10,974 nucleotides of DNA from positions 1 to 10,974 of the forward strand of contig JAGVII010000370.1 in NCBI GenBank assembly GCA_020056155.1, given 5' to 3'. The first letter of the stretch is position 1. Every line of letters starts with the position of its first letter. The stretch comes from Afipia sp. (GTDB lineage Bacteria > Pseudomonadota > Alphaproteobacteria > Rhizobiales > Xanthobacteraceae). The translations under genes were made by a program, and so were the position numbers. Shown here in pieces: positions 1 through 7,481 of the stretch. The notes under the pieces are model-generated. The model worked only from the letters and a program-made list of their open reading frames with translations. It was not told the DNA's origin and ran no database searches.

Positions 1-1485
1 GAAGCCCTGCGAAAATCCACCGAAAATCTCCGATCGGTCGTTGAGCTTGAATGTCGCACCGGCGTTGTATGTCGGAGACGCATACTCATACTGACCGCCG
101 ATGACATTGAGCGGCGGCAGCACGAATGCAAAGACCGGCGACAACGCCGCATAGGCCGCGGGCCGGACGAAGTTGTCAACCTTCAGATCGAAATGCTCGT
201 AACGCACGCCGCCCCGCACGGTCAGCCTGTCGGTGACCGGCACCTGCAACAGCGCAAATCCAGCAGCTGTCGTTTGCGTCAGCGGCGTGAAAACGTCCTG
301 ACCGTTGGTCAGTTCCTGCGATGTCTTCTCATAGATAATATCGCTGCCCCATGTGAGTTTCGCGCCGCTCCAGATTTGGTCGAGAGGCGTATCGATCGAC
401 AGGTTCACGCCGCCACGATCCGAAAACAGCGTGGTCTGGTTGAACGGGCTGGTCGGGCTGGCCGGATTGCCGGAATAATAGACGGGATTGTTATAGGGGA
501 AGGAAAACACCGAGTAATTGAAGCGCTTCTTGATGTTGTTATAGAAGCCGACAACGTTGACATTGCCCAGGGCAAAGTTGGCATCGTTGTATCGCGCCGA
601 GAATGAGCGCGTATCCTCGAGTACACTCTCACCGGTATAAGGCTTGGTGAAATCCGGCCGTGCGTAGGCGCCCGAGTAATCCGTCAAATACTGCGGACGC
701 TGGTCGAGATAGATGGAGGTTGCCGAGACCTCGAACCGTTTTCCATTGTCGAAATCCTTGCCGACCTTGGCGAGAAAGTTTCCGCTAATGAAGCGGTCGC
801 CGCCGCCCTGGCCCAACATACCGTCCGACGAGAGTTCGCGGCCATAGCCATCATACGTCTTCTGCGCGCCCCGGCCGGTGCCAACGAATACATAGTCGAT
901 TCCGTCGGTATTCTTGCCACTCACCGTTGCCGACATTTCGGGCGCCAACGAACTGCCGACATTGGCCGTAAAGGCGCGCAAGGCCGCGTTCACCGTGACC
1001 CGGGGCGGACCGGGCTGGGCCTTCTTGGTGATGAAGTTGACGGTGCCGCCCGTGGCGCCAGCGCCGTAAAGACTTGAGGCGCCTGCAACCATCTCGATCC
1101 GCTCGACCGAGTTCAGATCGATCAGGGCAAGAATACGGGACACATCCCGCAGCGGGGTATTGAGCGGCACGCCGTCAAGCAGCACAAGAAGGTCTCGACC
1201 GCGATAGGTTTCCGACGCCCCCGAGATGGTTTGAGTGGAGGAGGAAAAGCCGGGAAGCAGTTTTGCGAGCGCGGCAGAGGCACTGCCGCTCTGCTTCAAC
1301 TGGTCCTCGATCTGCTGCTGACCCACGATCTGAACGGACTGTGGAATGTCGGAAATGGACCTTTCCGCGCGCGCTGCGGTGACGGTGATCTCGTCCAATT
1401 GGGAGGTATTTTGAGCTTGCTGGGACTGCGCCTGTGAAGACATTGCGGTCACGGCAGCAACCAGGATCGGGTAACGGATACGCAT
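1..1485 (-). CDS. TonB-dependent outer-membrane receptor, IutA-like (3' end outside window)
   Basis: The reading frame is open from an ATG at 1485 to the left edge, giving 495 visible codons. It begins with a signal peptide (MRIRYPILVAAVTAMSSQAQ), followed by a TonB box around residues 30-39 (LDEITVTAAR). A plug domain follows, with RGRDLLVLLDGVPLN and then GASSLYGAGATGGTVNFITKK. That last pair closely resembles the plug of the ferric-aerobactin receptor IutA. The rest is beta-barrel, rich in aromatic and Asn/Asp residues, and the last visible residues (FGGFSQGF) are a common barrel-strand motif. Family members are about 700 aa, so roughly the last 200 residues lie outside the window. By family it imports an iron-siderophore or similar chelate across the outer membrane using TonB-ExbBD energy; the ligand cannot be read from sequence. 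An in-frame ATG at 1497 is an alternative start, and neither ATG has a strong ribosome site. The divergent AraC regulator is its likely controller. Confidence 0.9.
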   Translation of the reverse strand, partial: MRIRYPILVAAVTAMSSQAQSQQAQNTSQLDEITVTAARAERSISDIPQSVQIVGQQQIEDQLKQSGSASAALAKLLPGFSSSTQTISGASETYRGRDLLVLLDGVPLNTPLRDVSRILALIDLNSVERIEMVAGASSLYGAGATGGTVNFITKKAQPGPPRVTVNAALRAFTANVGSSLAPEMSATVSGKNTDGIDYVFVGTGRGAQKTYDGYGRELSSDGMLGQGGGDRFISGNFLAKVGKDFDNGKRFEVSATSIYLDQRPQYLTDYSGAYARPDFTKPYTGESVLEDTRSFSARYNDANFALGNVNVVGFYNNIKKRFNYSVFSFPYNNPVYYSGNPASPTSPFNQTTLFSDRGGVNLSIDTPLDQIWSGAKLTWGSDIIYEKTSQELTNGQDVFTPLTQTTAAGFALLQVPVTDRLTVRGGVRYEHFDLKVDNFVRPAAYAALSPVFAFVLPPLNVIGGQYEYASPTYNAGATFKLNDRSEIFGGFSQGF

Positions 1486-1710
1486 TTTGGCTCGCATTGT
1501 TCGATCGAGTTTAGCGGGTCATGAGAGACTTGAGCCAGCGCGCCAACGATCCCAGTTTAGAACCATTGTATTTCTTAACGACGCTTTGCTTCTTTTTACT
1601 CTCTCACCGCCCGTCTATTCTTCCGGTACGCGATTGCTTGAGCCGCTTTCTTGGACTCGCATTTCGAATAAACAGACTGGAGCGAACGAATTCATCTTGA
1701 TCCTGACGAT
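1486..1710. promoter_or_regulatory. Divergent control region between the TonB receptor and the AraC regulator
   Basis: These 225 bp contain no convincing gene and separate two divergent genes, so both promoters should lie here. The stretch around 1560-1680 is more AT-rich than the surrounding coding DNA. On the minus strand TACAAT (1570-1565) is a possible -10 for the receptor, but I see no good -35 at the expected distance. This hexamer is flanked by TTTAGAA (1556-1562) and an imperfect mirror copy TTCTTAA (1572-1578), which could be an operator. The first half matches the half-site of the Irr/ICE motif known in alphaproteobacteria, but the spacing is not the usual one. The operator reading is inference. 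Confidence 0.45.
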
Positions 1711-2739
1711 GTGGTAAAGCGGAGACAACTCCGGTCCGAGTCAGATGCAGATCTCGCACCGGACGCTTCGCTTCAGCCTGTCTGGATGGTTGCTGACGAC
1801 ATCGAGGAGGCGCAGCGCGCGCGGCTGGAGCAACACCTTCCCTCGAAAAGTGTTCTGCGCAGCTCTCTCGGATCGTTCCAGTCCGCGCCTTTCAAATCAA
1901 AAGCGATCCTGCGGATGAGGCCGGACCTCGGACTGATGTCTTGCTTCGAACCTGCGGCGCGCTCGGTCATGCCGCAAAGCGAGACCCGCAAAATATTGGT
2001 AATCCGGCCATCGGACGGAACCCTCGTTGCCGAGCAACAGAACCGGCGAAGAACATGCTTCCAGCGCGAAGCTATCGTCCTCGACGCAACGGAAGAAACG
2101 ACATTCATCGCAACCGGCGTGAGCCGCTTCGACTGTTTCATCTTACCGGAATCAGCCGATAGGAACGCTGTAAGAATCGACAGAATCGAGCGCATCGGCC
2201 AGGACAATGGAGCATTGATCGTCCTTGGTCATTATGCAGCGGCGCTTATGCGAGGGCTTCTGCCAATGGATTCGGCCGCGCTCGCATCCCTCGCAACAGA
2301 CTATATGCGCAGTCTCGTCTCAGCGATGATCGACATCGCCAAACTGACGCCGGACCCTCCACGAAGCGGACTCAGCAAGACCCAACCCAGCCTGATCGCC
2401 ATCAAGGCCGACATCGAGGTACGCCTCGCCGAGAAAGATCTGTCGCTGACCAGCTTTGCAAGAGCTCGGGGCGTCACAGTCAGGCATCTTCAAAAGCTTT
2501 TTGAAGCTGAGGGCCGGACTTTCTCGGATTATGTCCTTGAACGCCGCCTTGAGCGAGCCCGCCAACTCCTCCTCAACTCGGTTGTCGTTCCGCGGTCAAT
2601 TAGCGCAATCGCCTTTGATCTTGGCTTTGGCGACCTGTCGTACTTCAATCGCACCTTCAAAAAGCGGTTCGGAATAACACCACGTGAAACCCGCGCGCGA
2701 AGTATCGCCTTGGTCAATGCAAGCGACACCGCAGACTAA
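1711..2739 (+). CDS. AraC/XylS-family transcriptional regulator
   Basis: A 342-aa protein with a C-terminal AraC DNA-binding domain of two helix-turn-helices. The first is at residues 245-268 (SLTSFARARGVTVRHLQKLF) and the second at 297-321, containing the family signature IAFDLGFGDLSYFNRTFKKRFG. The N-terminal 220 residues resemble the AraC_binding_2-type effector domain only loosely, so the inducer is unknown. The GTG at 1711 has no clear Shine-Dalgarno; an in-frame ATG at 1786 (residue 26) is a reasonable alternative. The frame is also open back to 1672, so a rare start further upstream cannot be excluded. The gene is divergent from a TonB-dependent receptor, an arrangement common for AraC activators of siderophore uptake, so it probably senses the imported ligand and controls the receptor. 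It converges on the BKACE gene with 40 bp between stops; this gap has an 8-bp palindrome GGCGCGCC but no loop or T-tract, so no terminator is called. Confidence 0.88.
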   Translation: MVKRRQLRSESDADLAPDASLQPVWMVADDIEEAQRARLEQHLPSKSVLRSSLGSFQSAPFKSKAILRMRPDLGLMSCFEPAARSVMPQSETRKILVIRPSDGTLVAEQQNRRRTCFQREAIVLDATEETTFIATGVSRFDCFILPESADRNAVRIDRIERIGQDNGALIVLGHYAAALMRGLLPMDSAALASLATDYMRSLVSAMIDIAKLTPDPPRSGLSKTQPSLIAIKADIEVRLAEKDLSLTSFARARGVTVRHLQKLFEAEGRTFSDYVLERRLERARQLLLNSVVVPRSISAIAFDLGFGDLSYFNRTFKKRFGITPRETRARSIALVNASDTAD

Positions 2740-2779
2740 CTAGTCAGCGGCGCGCCTGCATTAAACATCCTTCAATCCG

Positions 2780-3703
2780 TCAGACCTGAAGCGTATCACC
2801 GCCCTTGAGATGAAGGATTTCGCGGGCTTCGTCAGGTGTGGCGATTTCGAGTCCGAGACCTTCGACGATTTTGCGCGCGAGGCGCACCTGTTCGGCGTTG
2901 GACTCCGCCATACGGCCTGGTGCAGCCCACAGAGAATCCTCAAGCCCGACGCGGATATTTCCACCCATCGCCGCCGCCATCGCCGCGATTGGCAGCTGGT
3001 TACGTCCCGCGCCTAGCACCGACCAAACGTACTGATCACCGAAGAGCCGGTCCGCAGTGCGCTTCATGTGAAGCACGTCTTCCGGATGCGCCCCTGTACC
3101 GCCTTGCAATCCGAACACCGTCTGCACGAACAGTGGAGCCTTCACCAACCCCTGATCGAGGAAATACTTCAGGTTATAGAGGTGCGCGGTATCGTAGCAC
3201 TCGAACTCGAAGCGCGTTCCGCTTCCCGACAGCTTGCTCAGTACATACTCGATGTCCTGGAACGTATTGCGGAATACGATATCCTTGTTCTCGACATGCT
3301 TCCGCTCCCACTCATGTTCGAAGCATTTGAAGCGGTTGAGCATGCCGAAGAATGCGAAGTTCATCGAACCCATGTTCAGCGATGCGACCTCCGGCTTGTA
3401 GAACTCCGCCGGCCGAACGCGCTCATCGACCGTCATGGTCGGCGAGCCGCCGGTCGTCAGATTAACCACTGCGTTGGAACGCTGCTTGATAACCTTGAGA
3501 AACGGCGCGAACGCTTCCGGGCTCTGGTCGGGTTGTCCGGTTTTGGGATTGCGCGCGTGAAGGTGGACAATGGCTGCACCCGCCTCTGCCGCCCCGATGG
3601 CGGCGTCGGCGATTTCCTGCGGCGTTACCGGCAGTGCCTTTGACATCGAGGGAGTGTGAATCGCGCCGGTCACGGCGCAGGTGATGATGACTTTTCGGCT
3701 CAT
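2780..3703 (-). CDS. BKACE (DUF849) 3-keto acid cleavage enzyme
   Basis: A 307-aa protein of the beta-keto acid cleavage enzyme family, which uses a bound metal ion (Zn in characterised members) to split a 3-keto acid with acetyl-CoA, giving acetoacetyl-CoA or a related thioester and a shortened product. The metal-binding HLHAR motif is at residues 47-51 (His47, His49). The second metal/catalytic cluster RVGLED is at 251-256 (Arg251, Glu255, Asp256), and the conserved NLTTGGSP segment is at 81-88. Length fits the family (about 300 aa). I chose the ATG at 3703 because the protein then starts MSRKVIITCAVTGA, as family members do, and AAGAAG lies just upstream; the frame extends to 3832 but that extension is not BKACE-like. 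A decayed dehydrogenase gene ends 35 bp upstream. The substrate is inferred: carnitine-derived 3-dehydrocarnitine (CdhC-type) is possible, but BKACE members have many substrates. Confidence 0.9.
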   Translation of the reverse strand: MSRKVIITCAVTGAIHTPSMSKALPVTPQEIADAAIGAAEAGAAIVHLHARNPKTGQPDQSPEAFAPFLKVIKQRSNAVVNLTTGGSPTMTVDERVRPAEFYKPEVASLNMGSMNFAFFGMLNRFKCFEHEWERKHVENKDIVFRNTFQDIEYVLSKLSGSGTRFEFECYDTAHLYNLKYFLDQGLVKAPLFVQTVFGLQGGTGAHPEDVLHMKRTADRLFGDQYVWSVLGAGRNQLPIAAMAAAMGGNIRVGLEDSLWAAPGRMAESNAEQVRLARKIVEGLGLEIATPDEAREILHLKGGDTLQV

Positions 3704-3738
3704 CTTCTTATCTTCTTCTGCAGGTTCGTTGAACGAAA

Positions 3739-4215
3739 TCAATCGGTCTGTTTCGCCTTGTGCGCGACAAGTGCCGCGAGCCGTCGAGTTTTCAATCTCG
3801 CGAAACCATCCGGTGTCGGCTGATGCGGCCATGCCTTGATGATCCGGTCGACGTTCGGGTTGATGTAAACCTCCGGACCTGCGGGTTGCGCCGCAAGTTC
3901 CTTATAGAAGCCAGTGTAGCGCGCGCAATAATCCGGGATTCCGCCGGGTGCATTCAGTTCGATGGTCTCAAACGGACCAAGGAACGACCACCGCAATCCT
4001 AGACCATCCTTGACAGTGTGGTCGAGACCTTCGGCCGACATGTAGCCCTCACCCACCACCCGAAAGGCTTCCGCCAGAAGTGCGCCTTACAGCCGGTTAA
4101 GGACAAAGCCATTGATCTCCTTGTTGCCGGTCACCGGCACTTGCCCAATGGCGCAATAGATCTCCCGTGCAATCGCCGCGACGCCACTGCTACTCGATGG
4201 AATTAAAGCATCGTG
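3739..4215 (-). pseudogene. Remnant of a 3-hydroxyacyl-CoA dehydrogenase-family gene (lambda-crystallin / carnitine dehydrogenase-like)
   Basis: Reading leftward, the frame encodes VPVTGNKEINGFVLNRL, then a TAA (4089-4087), then GALLAEAFRVVGEG and on to KDGLGLRWSFLGPFETIELN and a stop at 3739. This is the C-terminal dimerisation half of the NAD-dependent 3-hydroxyacyl-CoA / L-gulonate / carnitine dehydrogenase family, where intact members usually have NRLQGALL, so the TAA replaces the Gln codon. Family members are about 310-320 aa. Here only about 150 codons remain, and the NAD-binding Rossmann domain with its GxGxxG motif is absent. The same frame continues upstream as DALIPSSSSG, which resembles an internal family segment normally some 50 residues before the helix that follows here, so an internal deletion is also likely. 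The 5' boundary is uncertain; the frame stays open right up to the ccoS stop. It was probably co-transcribed with the BKACE gene 35 bp downstream, making the keto acid that BKACE cleaves. Almost certainly non-functional. Confidence 0.8.
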
Positions 4216-4260
4216 CAACCACGCTGCGTTCGTGTGTTGACCGACAGGATAGCAGAACAG

Positions 4261-4416
4261 TCAACGCAGCGGCTCGTCCATTCCCTGATGAAGGATACGC
4301 TCCGCCGCGCCGTCTAGATCTTCGTATTGCCCGCTCCCGAGCGACCACATGAACGCGAGGAGCGCTGTGAGCCCAAGACCGATCGCAATCGGTATGAGAT
4401 AGTAGTAGTCCGTCAT
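4261..4416 (-). CDS. ccoS: Cbb3-type oxidase assembly protein CcoS (FixS)
   Basis: A 51-aa protein starting MTDYYYLIPIAIGLGLTALL. It has one N-terminal membrane helix (about residues 6-24), then FMWSLGSGQYEDLDGAAERI. The helix followed by a W-S-x-x-S/G-x-Q-Y/F-(D/E)-D-L-x-G-A-A/P motif is the hallmark of CcoS. By family it is needed to insert haem and copper into CcoN in the cytoplasmic membrane. The start overlaps the ccoI stop (ATGA, 4416-4413), indicating translational coupling, and GAGG sits 8 bases upstream. It is the last recognisable gene of the cco operon; the dehydrogenase remnant begins directly after its stop codon. Confidence 0.93.
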   Translation of the reverse strand: MTDYYYLIPIAIGLGLTALLAFMWSLGSGQYEDLDGAAERILHQGMDEPLR

Positions 4417-6659
4417 TCGGCTACCTCGGCGAAGCGAGCGGGATATGCGGCTTCCTTCTCTGGCGATGTTCGTTCTGTGAAGCCGGAAAGACGGAGCGCA
4501 TTCAGAACCACAAGAATCGAAGATCCCGACATGGCAACCGCAGCGATCAAGGGTGTGACATAGCCCGCCACGGCCACCGGCACCGCGATAGCATTATATG
4601 CGACCGCCAGCATCAGATTCTCATGCACGAGCCGCTTTGCCTTTCGCGCAATCCGGACAGCCAGAGGCACCGCGATCAAGCTCTCGTGAAGAAACACGAC
4701 GTCCGCGGCCTGCCTCCCGACATCGGCTGCAGACGACGGTGCAATGGAAGCATAAGCCGCAGCAAGGGCCGGAGCATCGTTCAAGCCGTCTCCGACCATC
4801 AAGACCTTGCGGCCCGCTGAGCGCAAATCAACGATCCGGGCCACCTTGCCACTCGGCATCAACTCCGCGGTCGCTTCAATCCCAAGGAGCCGGCCAAGTC
4901 GCTGGACCCGTGCTTCACTGTCCCCCGAAACAATTTCCACATCCAGTCCTTCGCTGTCCAACGCCGCGACAGCGCCTTCCGTCCCCTGGCGCATCCGATC
5001 GTGGAAGTCGAAAGCCGCGATAATACTGCCTGCTTTGGACAGGACGACGGACGATTCATCGACAGCCTGCTGCGAGGCCCAGGACGGCCGCCCAAGCCGT
5101 ATCTCACTGGCGCCAATGCGCGCCTCCATACCCAATCCGGGACGCTCAATGATATCTTCGAGCAAGGGCCCTCGATCGAGAGTTGGCATCTGCGCGATCG
5201 CGCGTGAATACGGATGAGACGAACGAGATGCGAGCGCGGCCGCCAGAGACAGCGCTTGCTGATCGCCGGCGCGGACAACCAGTTGCGGATCTCCCGCCGT
5301 CAGTGTCCCCGTCTTGTCGAGCAGAACCGTGTCGATTTCAGCGAGCTTCTCCAGCGCACTGCCATCCTTCACCATTACACCCGCTTCGAACAGGCGCCGC
5401 GATGCCACGACCTGTACCATCGGCACCGCCAGGCCGAGCGCGCAAGGGCAGGTGATGATAAGCACAGCAATCGCAATCGTGATCGCGCGATGGAAATCCC
5501 CTGTCGCGAACAACCAGCCGACGAAAGCGACAAGAGCCGTGAGGTGCACCACGGGTGCGTACATCGCTGCCGCACGGTCCGCGATCCGGCGATATGCCGA
5601 GCGGCCCTGCTCCGCAGCCTCCATCAACCGAACCATTTCCGCGAGGAACGAATCACTCGCGCTTGCATTGGCCACGACCGTCAGCGGCCCCGTGAGGTTC
5701 AGCGACCCCGCGCGAAGAACTGAGCCGACTGCCGCCGGTTGTGGCGCGCTCTCTCCCGACACAATAGAAACATCGATGTCGGAAACACCCCGCCTCACCG
5801 TGGCATCGACGGGAACGCGGTCTCCGGCCGCGACAAGCAGCAACATCCCCGGCCTGACGTCAGCAACAGGAATAAATGTATGGCATCCGTCATCGCCCGC
5901 GAGCCGGGCAACACGTGCGGCAAGGCGCGCCAGCCCCGTGACGGCACTGCGCGCCCGCTCCCGCATCAAGTGATCGAGCGCGCGGCCAATGAGCAGAAAA
6001 AAGAGCAGCGACATAGCCGCGTCGAAATAGGCATGTGGCCCGCGAACAATCGTCTCGTATATGCTGAGGGCGAAAGCCAGCAGAACCCCGATCGAAATCG
6101 GAACGTCCATGTTGGTGCGTCCATGCCTGAGGCTTCGCCAGGCCGAGCGGAAGAAGACACGACCAGAATAGGCCAGCGCCGGAACCGCAATAAGCGCGGA
6201 CAGCAAGTGAAAGAGGTCACGGGACTCGGCATCCGCACCCGACCATATCGACACCGACAGCAGCATGATATTGCTCGATGCGAAGCCGCTGACCGCGAGC
6301 CCCTTGATCAACTCAGAGAAAACGGGATCTCCCCGCTGGGATTCTAAGTCAAACAGATGTGCATCGAAGCCAGCCCCTTTGAGAGTCTCAATGAAGGCTG
6401 GGACCGGTCCGTCGCCTTGCCAGCGGATGGTCACCCGCTTCGTCGAAAGGTTGACGCGAGCATGCTCCACACCCGATAGCCTCAAAAGTTCACGCTCTAT
6501 CGTCGCGATGCACGCGCCACAATGAACCCCGGGCACTGAGAGATCCGTCTGCCGCAATCCGCCGCCAACGTCGCGGCTGGCCAACCGAACCTCTTCGCCG
6601 ACAACACCTGATTCGGCCGAAATCGCCGCAACCGCCAGACCCGTGTCGCAACAACTCAT
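4413..6659 (-). CDS. ccoI: Cbb3 oxidase copper-translocating P1B-type ATPase CcoI (FixI)
   Basis: A 748-aa heavy-metal ATPase that exports Cu(I) from the cytoplasm to supply the CuB site of cbb3 oxidase. In order: an N-terminal Cys pair (MSCCDTG); a heavy-metal-associated domain with GVHCGAC (Cys47, Cys50); membrane helices from about residue 120; actuator motif SGES (301-304, in place of TGES); the membrane CPC copper site (404-406); phosphorylation motif DKTGTLT (Asp448); the SHP motif (481-483); and the hinge GDGLND (623-628). All catalytic residues are present. The ATG at 6659 is chosen because GAGGAG lies about 8 bases upstream and the protein then begins with the CcoI-type Cys pair; the open frame continues to 7079, but only as an antisense-like overlap with the DUF2189 gene. 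Its position just before ccoS, inside the oxidase operon, distinguishes it from a general CopA. Confidence 0.95.
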   Translation of the reverse strand: MSCCDTGLAVAAISAESGVVGEEVRLASRDVGGGLRQTDLSVPGVHCGACIATIERELLRLSGVEHARVNLSTKRVTIRWQGDGPVPAFIETLKGAGFDAHLFDLESQRGDPVFSELIKGLAVSGFASSNIMLLSVSIWSGADAESRDLFHLLSALIAVPALAYSGRVFFRSAWRSLRHGRTNMDVPISIGVLLAFALSIYETIVRGPHAYFDAAMSLLFFLLIGRALDHLMRERARSAVTGLARLAARVARLAGDDGCHTFIPVADVRPGMLLLVAAGDRVPVDATVRRGVSDIDVSIVSGESAPQPAAVGSVLRAGSLNLTGPLTVVANASASDSFLAEMVRLMEAAEQGRSAYRRIADRAAAMYAPVVHLTALVAFVGWLFATGDFHRAITIAIAVLIITCPCALGLAVPMVQVVASRRLFEAGVMVKDGSALEKLAEIDTVLLDKTGTLTAGDPQLVVRAGDQQALSLAAALASRSSHPYSRAIAQMPTLDRGPLLEDIIERPGLGMEARIGASEIRLGRPSWASQQAVDESSVVLSKAGSIIAAFDFHDRMRQGTEGAVAALDSEGLDVEIVSGDSEARVQRLGRLLGIEATAELMPSGKVARIVDLRSAGRKVLMVGDGLNDAPALAAAYASIAPSSAADVGRQAADVVFLHESLIAVPLAVRIARKAKRLVHENLMLAVAYNAIAVPVAVAGYVTPLIAAVAMSGSSILVVLNALRLSGFTERTSPEKEAAYPARFAEVAE

Positions 6660-6673
6660 GGCGCACTCCTCGA

Positions 6674-7471
6674 TCAGGCCGGATGCTCTGCGCACATCGT
6701 CCGGTAGGAATGCCAGGTCGCATGACCAAGCACGGGAAAGACCACGATCATGCCCAACAATCCTGTCGCGAGACTTAAGACGATAAGAGCCAGCATGATC
6801 GCCGCCCATATCAACATCACGGGCAGATTGTGCCAAACCAGCGCCATGCTCGTTCCCATCGCTGTCAGGGCATCGACGCGTTGATCGAGCAGCATCGGTA
6901 TCGAAAACGCGCTGACTGCAAACGCGAATGCCGAGAACAAGCCTCCCACCGCGCTGCCAACGAGCAGCATCGCGTAGCCGGTACTGGTCGTAAGCAGCAT
7001 TGCGACGATGTTGTCGAGTCCGGGGAACGGGCGGACTCCAAAGAAGAGTGCGTAGATGATGACAGCGGCCCGCATCCACAAAAGCGTCAGCATGACCAGC
7101 AAGGCGCCGGCAAACAGCACCTGCCCGCCGGACTTCGGCTTGACCAGCATCATGTTGAGAAGACTGACCGGCCGCCCCTCGGAGATTCTCTTGCTCTTCT
7201 CATAGAGTCCGATACCGAGGATAGGCCCCATGACCATGAAGCCGGCAAACGCGGGAAACAGAATGTAGTCCCAGCCAAAGACGAACAGGCCGACAGTGGT
7301 GACCACCGACACAAGATAAACCAGCAAACCGTATCCGAGACTAGCTCCCGGATTGATCTTGAAGTCCTTCCAGCCGGCCGACAACCATTGCAACACAGCT
7401 GCATTCGGGACGTCGCGTTTCCACGTCTTTACCCGGGGCAGCGGTGGAACCAGAACAGGAATGGTCGCCAT
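6674..7471 (-). CDS. DUF2189-type integral membrane protein in the cco operon
   Basis: A 265-aa protein, mostly hydrophobic, resembling the DUF2189 family of predicted inner-membrane proteins. After a 40-residue N-terminus containing AAVLQWLSAGWKDFKINP there are about five or six membrane segments (roughly 45-65, 70-90, 118-143, 155-190 and 215-248, the longer ones perhaps two helices). The conserved-looking GPILGIGLYEKSKRISEG lies at 82-99. The tail is short (WHSYRTMCAEHPA). No catalytic motif or metal-binding pair is obvious. The start at ATG 7471 is preferred: upstream codons overlap the preceding gene, and the preceding stop TGAGG doubles as a ribosome site. It ends 14 bp before ccoI, so it is clearly in the cco operon. 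A role in oxidase assembly or haem/copper handling is inferred from position only; the family's biochemical function is not known to me. Confidence 0.82.
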   Translation of the reverse strand: MATIPVLVPPLPRVKTWKRDVPNAAVLQWLSAGWKDFKINPGASLGYGLLVYLVSVVTTVGLFVFGWDYILFPAFAGFMVMGPILGIGLYEKSKRISEGRPVSLLNMMLVKPKSGGQVLFAGALLVMLTLLWMRAAVIIYALFFGVRPFPGLDNIVAMLLTTSTGYAMLLVGSAVGGLFSAFAFAVSAFSIPMLLDQRVDALTAMGTSMALVWHNLPVMLIWAAIMLALIVLSLATGLLGMIVVFPVLGHATWHSYRTMCAEHPA

Positions 7472-7481
7472 GATCTCAGCC

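Noticed and set aside
1487..1717. 76-aa plus-strand open frame in the divergent control region
   Set aside because: It has no ribosome site and no domain, spans the expected promoters, and ends over the AraC start.
2740..2779. Possible bidirectional terminator between the convergent AraC and BKACE genes
   Set aside because: Only the 8-bp palindrome GGCGCGCC is present, without a loop or T-run, so it does not form a normal rho-independent terminator.
5314..5973. 219-aa plus-strand open frame opposite ccoI
   Set aside because: It is a low-complexity Ala/Ser/Thr/Arg shadow of the conserved ATPase domain region and has no ribosome site or family match that I can see.
6660..7079. N-terminal extension of the ccoI frame, giving an 888-aa protein
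   Set aside because: The extension overlaps the DUF2189 gene in another frame, has no CcoI-like content, and a strong ribosome site precedes the internal ATG at 6659.
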